Positions 1 to 8,505 of a stretch of 21,983 nucleotides of DNA are shown piece by piece. Source of the stretch: Ophioceras dolichostomum. Taxonomy: Eukaryota; Ascomycota; Sordariomycetes; Magnaporthales; Ophioceraceae. The DNA lies in the NCBI GenBank assembly GCA_003049485.1, contig PYST01000385.1:8854-30836 (forward strand), given 5' to 3'. The translations under genes were made by a program, and so were the position numbers. The stretch's first letter is position 1. The number at the start of each line of letters is the position of its first letter. Below the pieces are notes generated by a model. It had not been told where the DNA came from. It worked only from the letters and a program-made list of their open reading frames with translations, and searched no databases.

Positions 1-20
1 GGGGGGGGGGGGGGGGGGGG
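1..20. repeat. poly-G run at the window edge
   Basis: Twenty consecutive G residues open the window, followed at once by ordinary mixed sequence. It does not resemble a telomere repeat of filamentous fungi (TTAGGG or CCCTAA). A contig edge or homopolymer assembly artefact is the simplest reading, but a true G tract cannot be excluded from sequence alone. Confidence 0.6.
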
Positions 21-583
21 CGAACCCGGTCAATTGCCTATTACACCTGCATTTTGCTGTTATCTTCAGCAGGGCTTGCTTTTTTGGCTTTTTGGCTTGC
101 ACCAAGACACAACTACCGTGTACACTACCCAGTAGGATTTAGCATACTCACCCGGTCGCTATTAGATTTCAGTTCCCGATGCTCGTCATTCTGCCGTCAG
201 CTACCTCGGTAATGCCAAAGTGCCTGGTCGTTCTTGCATTGTGATGTTTAGTATGAAGACTGTAGCTGGAAATATATTGTTCATCATTGTAGTGCACAAA
301 TCTTTGTCAAGGCAGTGGGGCTGCATGTGGGTGTTAAGCTCTATTTTCTGGGGTATTCAACGGATCTCAATCTTCGATGTGGCGAGGGACGTCATCTGAG
401 TTGAACGATTCACAAACCACGAACCGCCTCGAATCCAAATTCAAACATCGCTTCCAACACTGCCAGTGTGACCGAACGAAACTCCATCCAGCATATCAAC
501 CTCTTTCACTTCGACTTTTTTGACTACCTGAGTCACATCTTTTGCGCACGCGCCGAAATTTGTTCCGCTACCACTTCGGCACC
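21..583. other. upstream region and 5' leader of TAF6
   Basis: No convincing coding region is seen here; a frame open from about 468 is a short low-complexity shadow. The last 150 bases are C/T rich, as in many fungal leaders. A TGAGTCA heptamer lies at 529-535, 49 bases upstream of the TAF6 start. That matches the Gcn4/CPC1 or bZIP consensus, but one such heptamer may be chance. Confidence 0.5.
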
Positions 584-2210
584 ATGGCGGCGGCGGCGGC
601 AGCAAGGCAGGAGGACAATGCGCCCAAACTGCTCTGGAATTCCGAGAACGTCAGGGACGTCGCCGAGTCCGTCGGAATACCGAACATCGGCGACGACGCG
701 CTGCGATGCTTGTCGCAGGATGTCGAATATCGCATCGGCCAGGTCATCGTCGAGGCGCTCCGCTTCATGCGTGCGGCGAATCGCACCACCTTGACGGTGC
801 AGGATACGTCCCAGGCGCTCAAGGTACTAGACGTAGAGCCGCTGTACGGATACGATTCGACGAGGCCGTTGCGATATGGTGAGGCAAGCTTGGGCCCGGG
901 TCAGCCTCTTTTCTACATCGACGACGAGGAGGTGGACTTCGAGAGGATGATCAACGCACCCCTTCCTAAGGTCCCTAGAGACATGAGCTTTACAGGTGAG
1001 TTAGCGATCTGCCCAGCACGGCATGGCCGCCTCTGGGTGGCTTTTCTTTTTGAAGTGACACCGGACTGTGCTAACCGTTGCCAATGCGCTTCTCCCAGCA
1101 CACTGGCTTGCCGTCGAGGGCGTCCAACCATCGATCCCGCAGAACCCCACGAGTGCCGAGTCGCGAGCACAAGAGCTCATCCCCAAAGGTCCCGGCGCAA
1201 ACCCGGCCCTTGCTGCGCTAGCAGGCAACGACAACCTCGCGTTCCACCCGACCGTCAAGCAGATTATCAGCAAGGAGTTGGTGTTGTACTTCGACAAGAT
1301 ACAGGCCGCGGTTCTTGACGATACGCCCGATGACGAAGTTATACGGTTGCGAGAGGCGGCACTCGAGTCGGTGCGCTCCGACCCGGGCCTGCACCAGCTG
1401 GTGCCATACTTCGCGAACTTCATTGCCAATATGGTGACACACCGCCTGGACGACACATTCACCGTGCGACAGATGATGGAGCTCACGGCTGCCCTTGTCG
1501 ACAACCCACATCTGTTCCTAGATCCGTACGCCGGCCCCCTGTCGGCCCCCGTGCTGACTGCCCTTATGAGCCGCAAGATCGGCACGAGCGTCGCCGACGC
1601 TATGAGCAACAGCGAGAGTGGCAGCGGCGACGCCAACGGCCACAGCAGCGACAGGAGCGGGCGCGATAAGGTCTTCCGTGAACAGTTCCTCCTACGCGAG
1701 TTCTCGGCCAGCCTTTTGGGCCGCATCGCTACCAAGTATGCTAGGTCCAACGAGCACCTGCGGTCCAAGCTCACGCGCACTTGCCTCAAGTACTTCCTCG
1801 ACCCGAGCAAACCTGCCCCCGTCTTGTACGGCGCGGTCTGCGGTCTCGCTGCCGCGGGCGGGCCCGAGGCGCTGCGGGTGCTGATGCTGCCAAACCTCAA
1901 GAGCTTCGACTCGGGCGTGCTGCAGCCGATGCAGGAGAGGGCCACTGCTGCGGGGCCGAACAGCTCTGCTGCCATGGAGTTCAGTGCCCTAGTTGGCGGG
2001 ATCGTCAAGGCCGTCGTGCGGCTTGCTGATGGGAACACTGCGGGCAACTCCCGGCCCAACGGAGTTGCTAACGGGGTCAGCGCCGCCGCTGCCCAACACG
2101 AAGCCGCCGAGCTGGCTGATTTCCTTGGCCCCATTGTCGGCCCAAGGGTCGCCGCCATCGGGGACCACAAGCTGAACCGGCTCATCCTCACGGCCAGACA
2201 AGTCGAGTAG
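584..2210 (+). CDS. TAF6: TAF6, TFIID/SAGA histone-fold subunit
   Basis: Exons 584-995 and 1099-2210 give 507 residues, close to the yeast protein (about 516). The start is the ATG in ggcaccATGgcg; the frame stays open upstream only through a TTG. Residues 16-88 form the TAF6-type histone fold, which in this family pairs with TAF9, ending in the family signature PLYGYDSTRP. The splice joins MSFT to AHWLAVEGVQP, the conserved link from histone fold to the C-terminal domain. From about residue 200 onward the sequence is the HEAT-repeat TAF6C domain (ISKELVLYFDKI, LVPYFANFI and LTRTCLKYFLDP are typical). A Ser/Gly/Asp-rich stretch at about 306-328 interrupts it, and an Ala/Asn-rich segment near 445-470 looks disordered. 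The family is a core subunit of TFIID and, in yeasts, of SAGA, acting in the nucleus. The gene is convergent with SDH3. Identity is secure; splice sites are inferred. Confidence 0.95.
996..1098 (+). other. TAF6 intron (103 nt, GT-AG)
   Basis: The donor is tacag|gtgag and the acceptor tctcccag|cacac, with a tgctaac branch site at 1069-1075. It splits one codon after its first base (g + ca, Ala138). Joining the exons restores the family motif AHWLAVEG, whereas reading through gives a stop-bearing frame that loses the homology. Confidence 0.93.
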
Positions 2211-2896
2211 GGCTCGGTCTCGTCCGTCGGCGAGAACGGCAGCACATACCTGGTGCCAAATGGGCATGCTCATGAGCAGGAGGTAACCCAGAGCCTGTCT
2301 CCGTGGTCCCCTCCCCTGGTTAACGGGACTGCTGTGGCAAGGGCGACATCTAGTCAGCCCCATTTGGCAGCTCATCTACGCGAGACGAATCGTAGATCAC
2401 TTTGATGAGGAGGAAATTTGGGCTGGGGCGAACGGCGTTGTGGACGTGCTATGGAGTCTCTTGAGCTTCTCTTCGCATAAAGGCGCACTCCTGCTTGAGG
2501 ATCGCGGGATTGCATTCCCTACTCGAACCACTCCCTAGGTAGATTAGGAAGCGATTTTTATATTTTTCATCTTCAGGGAGCATATTGTCGCCGTCGCTCT
2601 TTGAAACGGCCGAACCTACGTGTACACAAGTAGAATGAATCAACCCAGAAGCCATGGGTCAAAACCACCTCCATAATCTTGAGACATCAAATCTGGTGAA
2701 TTCCCTTCAGAAGCATCGCTTTTGCTGCTACAAGGGCTCCGCGGTTCAACCCTCCACCCTTCCCACTTCCCTCACACCGGAGTGCGGCTATCCTACCACC
2801 CGCTGGCTACGGAATATCCTCCTCTCCGTTTCCCGCCGGCAATCCCCCCCTTCACCCTCCTCCAAGCGTCGACACCCACCAACGCCCGATCACATC
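2211..2896. other. intergenic region between convergent TAF6 and SDH3
   Basis: This stretch should hold the 3' UTRs of both genes. I see no gene. An AT-rich patch around 2555-2572 could serve 3'-end formation on either strand, but no specific signal can be assigned. Open frames on the plus strand from about 2654 run antisense into SDH3 and are shadows. Confidence 0.5.
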
Positions 2897-3548
2897 TCAC
2901 AGGAACGCAGCAAGTCCCAGAGCCGTAAGGATGCTCGCGCCCGCAACATAGCGCGACACGGTCTTCAGGTTGGACTTCTCGAACCCCACGGCGAAGTCCC
3001 AGATGAGGTGGCGGACGCCGTTGAACGCGTGGAAGGTGAAAGGCCAGGCGAACAGGAACTTGACGGAGCCCTTGGCGAGGACAGGCCACGTCGCGAAGGC
3101 GGCGGCCAGGCTGGCGGACTCGAGGTGCCAGCCCAGCAGCGGCGCGGCGAGGTACACGGCCGAGAAGGCGTACAGCGAGCCCGCCAGCGTGGCGCCCGTG
3201 AAGCGCTGCATGATCGATCCGCCGAACCAGGTCTGCTTGTAGTCGTAGACGCTCAGGTGCGGGGAGACGGGCCGGCGGAGGCGCTGCGCCGCGAGCAGCG
3301 CGTTGGCGTCTTGCGGGGTGAGCTTCTCGGTCGATATCGGCCGGGATTGTTGTGAGCTGGCGGTCAGGGCTAGTCTGGGGATGTGCTGGGCGAAGAAGAC
3401 GGGCTGCTGGGCGGTGGCGGCGGCTGTTGGACGAAAAATGTTAGCTCTGAGTCGCTGCGCTGCGTCTGATGTGGTGATGGGTGAAGAATGAATGGGCGTG
3501 CTGCTTGCCTCGCCGCATGGCCATGAGGCCAACTCTTTGGGCGCTCAT
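2897..3548 (-). CDS. SDH3: succinate dehydrogenase cytochrome b subunit (complex II, SdhC/SDH3)
   Basis: Exon 1 is 3548-3509 and exon 2 is 3423-2897, giving 188 residues. This is one of the two membrane anchors of mitochondrial complex II, carrying ubiquinone- and haem-binding residues in the inner membrane. The N terminus MSAQRVGLMAMRR is basic and amphipathic, and with SRPIST near residues 40-45 it looks like a mitochondrial presequence. RPVSPHLSVY at 64-73 and SIMQRFTG at 83-90 are the family signature; S83 and R87 correspond to the quinone-site Ser and Arg of bacterial SdhC. HAFNGVRHLIWD at 145-156 supplies the haem ligand (H145). Three hydrophobic segments lie near 93-112, 117-143 and 168-187. 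Exon 2 has no ATG of its own upstream of the presequence; its frame extends only to a TTG, so a first exon is needed. Confidence 0.95.
3424..3508 (-). other. SDH3 intron (85 nt), non-canonical GC-AG
   Basis: On the minus strand the donor is CGAG|GCAAGC and the acceptor CCAACAG|CCG, with a GCTAAC branch site at 3445-3440, 17 nt before the acceptor. GC donors normally match the rest of the consensus closely, as here. The splice keeps phase (G + CC, Ala14) and joins an ATG exon to the otherwise start-less SDH3 frame. I saw no suitable GT donor between the ATG and this site. Confidence 0.82.
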
Positions 3549-5857
3549 TGCTGCTGCGTTTGAAATTCGATACGAGAGCTGCCGGACTGATTGTCTGGTC
3601 GAGTATTAGAGAGGAGGGGAGATTGGTCTCGCAATCAATTGGCAAAAGCCGCCTTTCGGAGTGGTCGCAGGACAGCAGGTGATAATAAGGCCGATTTGGG
3701 AGAAATGGTGACGATGTTCGGGACGGGATGGCGGGCAAGGTCCAAGCTCCCCGACTCGTTCCTCGGCTCTTGCTGGCGAATCAGGATGGGCCGATTTCGA
3801 TACAAATTGCTTCGAGAGCACTTGATTTGACGCGTGACTTCTGGTGCCTTAGTCACCCCGATATGGTCCGTGCGTGAAAGCAACCAAATATCTAGCACCA
3901 GATTTTTGATGATAATATTTTCTCTTTTTTTCTTCTCTTCTTCAGATAGTCATGAGCGCTCTGCCACACGCATTGCTGGGCGGTACCGCTCTACCCTCCC
4001 TGGGAAGGGCAGTCTGCAATGGGCTGTGCAACGTGGCTAGGCAATCTTTGTCAATTCAGAGCGCTCAGAGAGCAACCCAAAATCTGATCCATCGTTAATC
4101 ACCGTCACTGGTTTCTTCCATCTGGTGACTGTTTCATTTTAGAGATCTACATTTCTTCTTTATGGTGTCTGTTGACAATGGCGCCGTTGCCATAGACGGC
4201 GTCGACGACCGTCGCTCCTTGGAGTGCTAGACTATGTTGGTAGTGCTGAAGGAAGCCTTGGGGGAAAAGCGGTGTTTATCCACCAGCTTTTTTGGGTTGA
4301 TATCCGTCCCCAGTCGAGCCAGCCTGCTCAGTAGCAGGCCACCCACCAAGAGTCCCTGTAGATTGACACAATGGCTGTTAATTTCTTCGCTGTCTATCCT
4401 TGTGTTTGTCTCGTTACTAGCTACGAAGCGTTCATTATCCAGCATGAAGATGTGGCATGACAGCCGTCGGTAATGTGAAGCTAATGGACGTTGTCACCTT
4501 CGCGAGTACGACCGTTGCGCCAGGACAGAGGGTGTGACGGACGCTGGCATAGTGGTCGTGCCGTCGCTGGCCGAGACGACGTGACCGTCGCTATCAGTTG
4601 GGGCACCTCTTCTCTCATCCAACCAGATCGGTATCACCGTCCTGCTGAGGCCGATAGGGCTACGCTATCCCATGTGTGAGTGCACCGGTAACCATCGTGC
4701 AGTGGACACTTTGTCCCCATGCGCCATGCCGCAGCTGCGAATTAGAGCAAGCCGGAAGAAATTTGACAATGTGAGACAGGCTTGGTGCTTCCGAGTTTTG
4801 GTACCAGATGAGGGAATGATGGTTGCGCGCTCCCAAGTGGTCAGTCAGCCTCACCTGCTAGGTCGCCTTTGGCCTGTGCCATTCTAGGGGTTGCAGACCG
4901 AAAAAATAGTCCAGTCAGGATGGTCTCCAACGGAGGACCGATATCCTATCCAATCCAGCCCTACTGCAGTCTCTAGAGCTTCCAAGGGAGCCTAGTCGAG
5001 GTACAATGGGCGATATTCTACAATACTCGTCCTCTTCTCGGCGTCCTTCCACAGCCACGTTATAGTCGTCGGACGAAATAGCTGGCACATGGCCCACGGG
5101 CACCGGCGAACAGAGCCACGGCGTGGTTTCCACATCCGGCTTCAGTGGTGAAGCCGATCCTGTCGTTGGCAGTGCCTAGGCGACTAATGTGCGTTCCCGC
5201 GAGCAGTGCAACGCCCAACTGCTAACTGCAACGGACACTTGCACGAGGTGTTAAGGCAAATCCCCCTAAGTTGCTCTCCTCTCTTCGATATGACTGGCCT
5301 CAAGAGAAAACAAGCATGATGTCGGCTGAGCACAGCCAGGTATGACGGCCCTTCTTGACCTATCATCCGGACCGGCTAGTTAGGCCGTTGTGAAGGCGCA
5401 GGAACCATGTGCCTCCGTCTGCTTGTTTCCCCCCCTTCCAGTGAGAACGGTGGCTTTCGGTTTGTATCTACGAACCAGCCAGGAAGCAGGCCCGTAACTT
5501 CCACCCGAACACAACTAGCGCGAGCCAACACCACCGCCCGCCATGCGTCTTGTGATATCATCATTGTCATTGCTTGCGTCAAAAGGTATCAAGTGGGACT
5601 GTCACCGCGACCCAACCGCCAAAAGAAACCAAGCCCGGCCAGGACCGAAAGAGAGACGGGAGGCAGCAAGTCGAACTCCGTTGTATACTGGAGCATAAGG
5701 ACCACAAAGATTCGGCTTCCTTGATCGATTGCATCTCGAGCTTTTCCTGGAAACAAGAGATCTTTGCACGCCCGATAGATCATTATTATCGACGGCAGGG
5801 AATCATCGAGCTTCCTTCGCAGCACTCGAACCCACGACAGTCACCTCGGAGTCAGTC
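3549..5857. other. gene-poor intergenic region
   Basis: The first 300 bases hold the SDH3 promoter. Beyond that I find no ORF with recognisable domains, no terminal inverted repeats, no tRNA-like fold and no transposon remnant. Short frames such as 4234-4473 and 5407-5724 begin with ATG, but their composition gives no support for coding. The sequence is of mixed GC content and contains several T-rich runs (for example 3919-3941). Confidence 0.5.
3622..3642 (-). promoter_or_regulatory. paired CCAAT boxes upstream of SDH3
   Basis: Two CCAAT pentamers on the SDH3 strand lie at 3642-3638 and 3626-3622, about 74-94 bases upstream of the SDH3 ATG and 16 bp apart. The CCAAT-binding HAP complex is a known regulator of respiratory and iron-using genes in fungi, so the placement is apt. 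Use of these sites here is inference. Confidence 0.45.
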
Positions 5858-6070
5858 ATGGCTCCTCCTTCAGCCATCATTTTCCGCCGGGAAGAAATTA
5901 GTGCGGGTGGGATGATCGCCGTCATCGCGTCACCGGCCATCGCGGTTCTCCTGTTGGTGCTGTACTGCAACTTACACCCCGAGTGTTGGACCGGCCGTCG
6001 TCACTGGGGCCCTCCGAGGGGTTCGTCTGGCGTCGCGTCTCCCAACTCTCATACCAGCACCGCGGGATAG
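5858..6070 (+). CDS. candidate small single-pass membrane protein (70 aa)
   Basis: I do not recognise this ORF. It starts at an ATG with G at -3 and G at +4. It encodes a short polar N terminus with a basic/acidic patch (FRREE), then one strongly hydrophobic stretch at about residues 19-39 (MIAVIASPAIAVLLLVLYC), then a Cys/Trp/Arg segment (PECWTGRRHW) and a Ser/Gly/Pro tail. The arrangement fits a type I or III single-pass membrane peptide. Its neighbour 416 bases downstream encodes another small one-helix protein. It may be a real small gene, an exon of a longer spliced gene, or chance; composition and start context are the only evidence. Confidence 0.35.
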   Translation: MAPPSAIIFRREEISAGGMIAVIASPAIAVLLLVLYCNLHPECWTGRRHWGPPRGSSGVASPNSHTSTAG

Positions 6071-6485
6071 ACGAGCGACAGTTATGGCACACGTGGGTGG
6101 AAGAGCTGGCAACGCGGGAGCTGGCGGGAGAGAGTAGGTTACTCACACCGATGGTGAAAGAACAACCTTAGGTATCTACATCTTCCTCCATCGGATGATC
6201 TGACTGTCACTGACTGGTTTCGTAATGGCTGAACACAATACTTCCTGCTAGTGATTCATAGCGAGGATGATGGCTTTAGACAAAATATCGGCTCAGGCCT
6301 TCCCGCCGTTAGCTTACAGGGTTCAGGACGGTTCGTACTCACGAGTCTGCCTACATCGAAGCCGAAAGCAATCGACGACGACGCCTAATGTTCCTACAGA
6401 CAGCCTCCCCAAGCGCTTCCCCCAGGAGCAAAGACCGGAGAAGCCTAGCCGACGGCGACCGAGAGGTCAAGGGAATCGATCCGTC
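6071..6485. other. spacer between the two small membrane ORFs
   Basis: It contains possible splice donors (gagaGTAGGT near 6134; cttagGTATCT near 6170) and acceptors (cttacag near 6319; ctacag near 6403), so joining of the two small ORFs cannot be excluded. The frame of the downstream ORF is open back to an ATG pair at 6267, which would give a 149-residue protein with a basic N-terminal extension of about 73 residues. Confidence 0.35.
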
Positions 6486-6716
6486 ATGGAGGCGCACCAT
6501 CCTAACCACCACCACCATCGAAGGAAGGAGCTCGACCACTACTGGATACCGGCAATCGGGATACTGCTATTAGCGGCGTTTGTGGTCTGGATATACAACA
6601 GGGCCATGCTGGACAGGGCGCGGCTACAACTGAGGTTTGGCCAGAGGGAAGAGCTAGAATATGGCGCGGCGTCGACAACGAGCAGCACGAGTGCTTCACC
6701 CCGGGAGTACCCTTGA
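6486..6716 (+). CDS. candidate small His-rich single-pass membrane protein (76 aa)
   Basis: The family is unknown to me. From the ATG at 6486 (G at -3, G at +4) the protein has a His-rich basic start (HHPNHHHHRRKELDHYW), one hydrophobic helix at about residues 20-38 (WIPAIGILLLAAFVVWIY), a charged amphipathic stretch (DRARLQLRFGQREELEY) and a Ser/Thr tail. The positive cluster before the helix and the mixed-charge segment after it look like a genuine small membrane protein. An in-frame ATG at 6267 would add about 73 Arg/Ser/Pro-rich residues; I prefer the shorter form because that extension has no visible structure. Confidence 0.42.
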   Translation: MEAHHPNHHHHRRKELDHYWIPAIGILLLAAFVVWIYNRAMLDRARLQLRFGQREELEYGAASTTSSTSASPREYP

Positions 6717-7645
6717 GACAGTTCGGTGGTGTAGATAGTCAAAACTGACCTACCAAGCTCGTAGGTGCGCAGAGGTCGTATACGAAAGGCCGAAAGCGAG
6801 GAATCATAGACCTTGGAAGTGATTGTTGTTGCCTACTCCTCGAATGCTGAAAGGTTCAAAGTCAGAAATCCAAGGAGTTGCCGGATGGGACACATTTTAA
6901 GCGTACAGCCTCGCTTCCTTGCTGATGGGACATCCAGCGGGAATCATGATGTTGGACTTTGACGGCTAAATTTAGGTGTGCCAGCCTGTTCATAGACCCT
7001 GGCAATTTTTCAGTGAGCAGTGAGGCGGGGATATGCGGGGGCTCAAAATGCTTGCTAGGGTGCCGCGTTTGGCGTTACGTCGAATTGCCCTCTGGCGTCG
7101 CAGTCGAAATTCTCCCGGTTCTGCCCCCAATCGTACCACCCGAACACCTGCAGCGCCCAGGGTCAGCACCAGACCACCAGACGAAAGCAGCGGAGTGCCA
7201 CCGTCTCTCATTTTTTTGCTCAGAGCTTCAGATCGATTTCGCGTCTGTTCTTTTTGCTAAGATGCATATGGTGCATGCATATTCGAAAGGATGTGGCGGT
7301 CGTGCGTGACGCGAAGCATAGGTAGCAGAGACAGAACCCTGCAGCAGACGAGTCCGACCCTCCGAGGCTCCAACCCTTGATGCTGGATGCGCGGGACCAA
7401 GCATGGGAGCGAGCCTGATAGCGACGGAAAATCGCGCGACCACACACCTGCACGTCGACAAGCTGGCAAGTCGAGGGATCTGCGTGCCCGATTCGTGCGG
7501 GCGGTCGCTGGCAGTGCATCAGTCAGTGTGCATGGTTCTATTGGAAGCGAGGCAATAAACGGGAAGTGCGCCAGGGAGGATGCGGACGCCACCACAAGAG
7601 CTCGAGTGAACCCAAGCCTTCATTGGCTTCGTTGGGTCTGGGCGG

Positions 7646-7667
7646 CGTGCCGACAGCGTGCCGACAG
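7646..7667. repeat. 11-bp perfect tandem duplication
   Basis: The unit cgtgccgacag occurs twice head to tail, at 7646-7656 and 7657-7667. Nothing ties it to a function; replication slippage is the simple explanation. Confidence 0.8.
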
Positions 7668-8167
7668 TGGGCGTCCACCCCTAGTTGTCCCCCAGTTGTC
7701 CACTCTCCCTCAGCCGCACTACTCGATCCAGGCAAGCTTGCTTCTGGGCTAGCTCGTGGTCTCACCCTCGTTGTCGGTTGGTAGCTTTTCCCCCAAGCCC
7801 CGATTAATTTTCCCTCATGTGCTCCCTGTGCAACGACTGGCGACGAGACAGCACAGCAGCAAGAAAGCTCCGGGCTACTCTCTGTGCAGAGCGGCTCTGG
7901 AGCCTCAGTCACGATACCTTGCATCGAGAGATCCCCCCGAAGATCGCGAACCTTTACAAATCTAGCTCTTATTCCATTTGCTTTATTCAATGCGAATATT
8001 CGGGTTTTAGGCGCGTCGTTTCCTCCCTTGTTCCCCTCTGCCTCTTTGCTTTTTTAATTTTCTTCATACCCTCTCCCCTTTAATTTATTTTCCACCAACG
8101 CTCCATCCCGCTTGTGCCAGGGAAACAACATCTCTGCTCGCAAGATACGCGCCCACCCATCCAGTCA

Positions 8168-8175
8168 TATAAAAG
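8168..8175 (+). promoter_or_regulatory. TATA-like element upstream of the WW-protein gene
   Basis: TATAAAAG lies 259 bases before the proposed start codon and just after a C/T-rich tract, a common fungal core-promoter layout. If used, transcription would begin some tens of bases downstream and the leader would include the upstream ATGs at 8229 and 8395, and possibly the one at 8181. Confidence 0.4.
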
Positions 8176-8180
8176 AGTGC

Positions 8181-8219
8181 ATGACACAAGTGTTCATCGT
8201 AAGTACGCGCCTACGGTGA
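8181..8219 (+). promoter_or_regulatory. upstream ORF 1 in the WW-gene leader (12 codons)
   Basis: An ATG at 8181 opens a 12-codon frame ending at TGA 8217-8219. A strong donor-like GTAAGT begins at 8199 inside it, so the leader may be spliced. Whether it is transcribed depends on the start site relative to the TATA-like element. Confidence 0.3.
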
Positions 8220-8228
8220 CTGCAGCCC

Positions 8229-8279
8229 ATGCCCGCCTACCACTCGGTGCGAAAATCTCGAAGTCGACCAGGCCCCTGA
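8229..8279 (+). promoter_or_regulatory. upstream ORF 2 in the WW-gene leader (16 codons)
   Basis: ATG at 8229, TGA at 8277-8279. It could lower translation of the main ORF. It would be removed if the leader were spliced from GTAAGT at 8199 to an AG near 8302. Confidence 0.3.
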
Positions 8280-8394
8280 GGTTAGACCTCACCCAGCATC
8301 AGTCCAAAAAGTCACCAGCGCGCACACAAGTACTCGACAGGACGGCGCCGTCCTCCGCGAACCAGCTCGGGGCTTCCTTTTTCGCCGTCCGTAG

Positions 8395-8505
8395 ATGGGC
8401 CGACGCCCTTGGCGCCCGAGCACGTCATGTCCGGCCTTCCCGAAGGCTGGGAGTCTGACTATGACGGGACACGATGGTTCTTTCGATACAAGCCCACTGG
8501 CATAG
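8395..8505 (+). promoter_or_regulatory. upstream ORF 3 overlapping the WW-gene start
   Basis: An out-of-frame ATG at 8395 opens 36 codons that run past the main ATG (8427) and stop at 8503-8505. An overlapping uORF of this kind cannot be followed by simple reinitiation at the main start, so the main product would depend on leaky scanning. Its ATG has T at -3, a poor context, which favours scanning past. Confidence 0.4.

Larger units (their letters stand above)
6717..8426. other. long upstream region of the WW-protein gene
   Basis: No supported gene is seen. It contains an 11-bp tandem duplication at 7646-7667, a short TGCATAT direct repeat at 7263-7282, a long pyrimidine-rich block around 8020-8100, a TATA-like element at 8168 and a leader with several upstream ATGs. 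The longest opposite-strand frame here (7538-7990) begins with TTG and lacks recognisable features. The length suggests an extended promoter, as is common for fungal regulatory and morphogenesis genes. Confidence 0.5.

Noticed and set aside
1001..2245. A 414-residue open frame on the minus strand, antisense to TAF6
   Set aside because: It is an antisense shadow of GC-rich codons; it is Ser/Ala/Arg-rich with no family features, while the plus strand encodes conserved TAF6.
2654..3355. Plus-strand open frame of 233 codons across SDH3
   Set aside because: Arg/Gly/Glu-rich translation typical of the complement of a GC-rich gene; SDH3 on the minus strand explains the region.
4234..4473. 79-codon ATG frame with a hydrophobic stretch
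   Set aside because: Coding-like composition is lacking and the hydrophobic run follows from T-rich DNA; no domain or context supports it.
5407..5724. 105-codon ATG frame
   Set aside because: Low-information Arg/Ser/Thr-rich translation with no recognisable features; weaker than the two small membrane ORFs downstream.
7538..7990. 150-codon minus-strand frame upstream of the WW gene
   Set aside because: Starts at TTG, shows no domain, and lies in a promoter-like region.
8409..8426. Extension of the WW ORF to an upstream TTG
   Set aside because: Nuclear fungal genes start at ATG; ATG 8427 directly precedes the WW domain.
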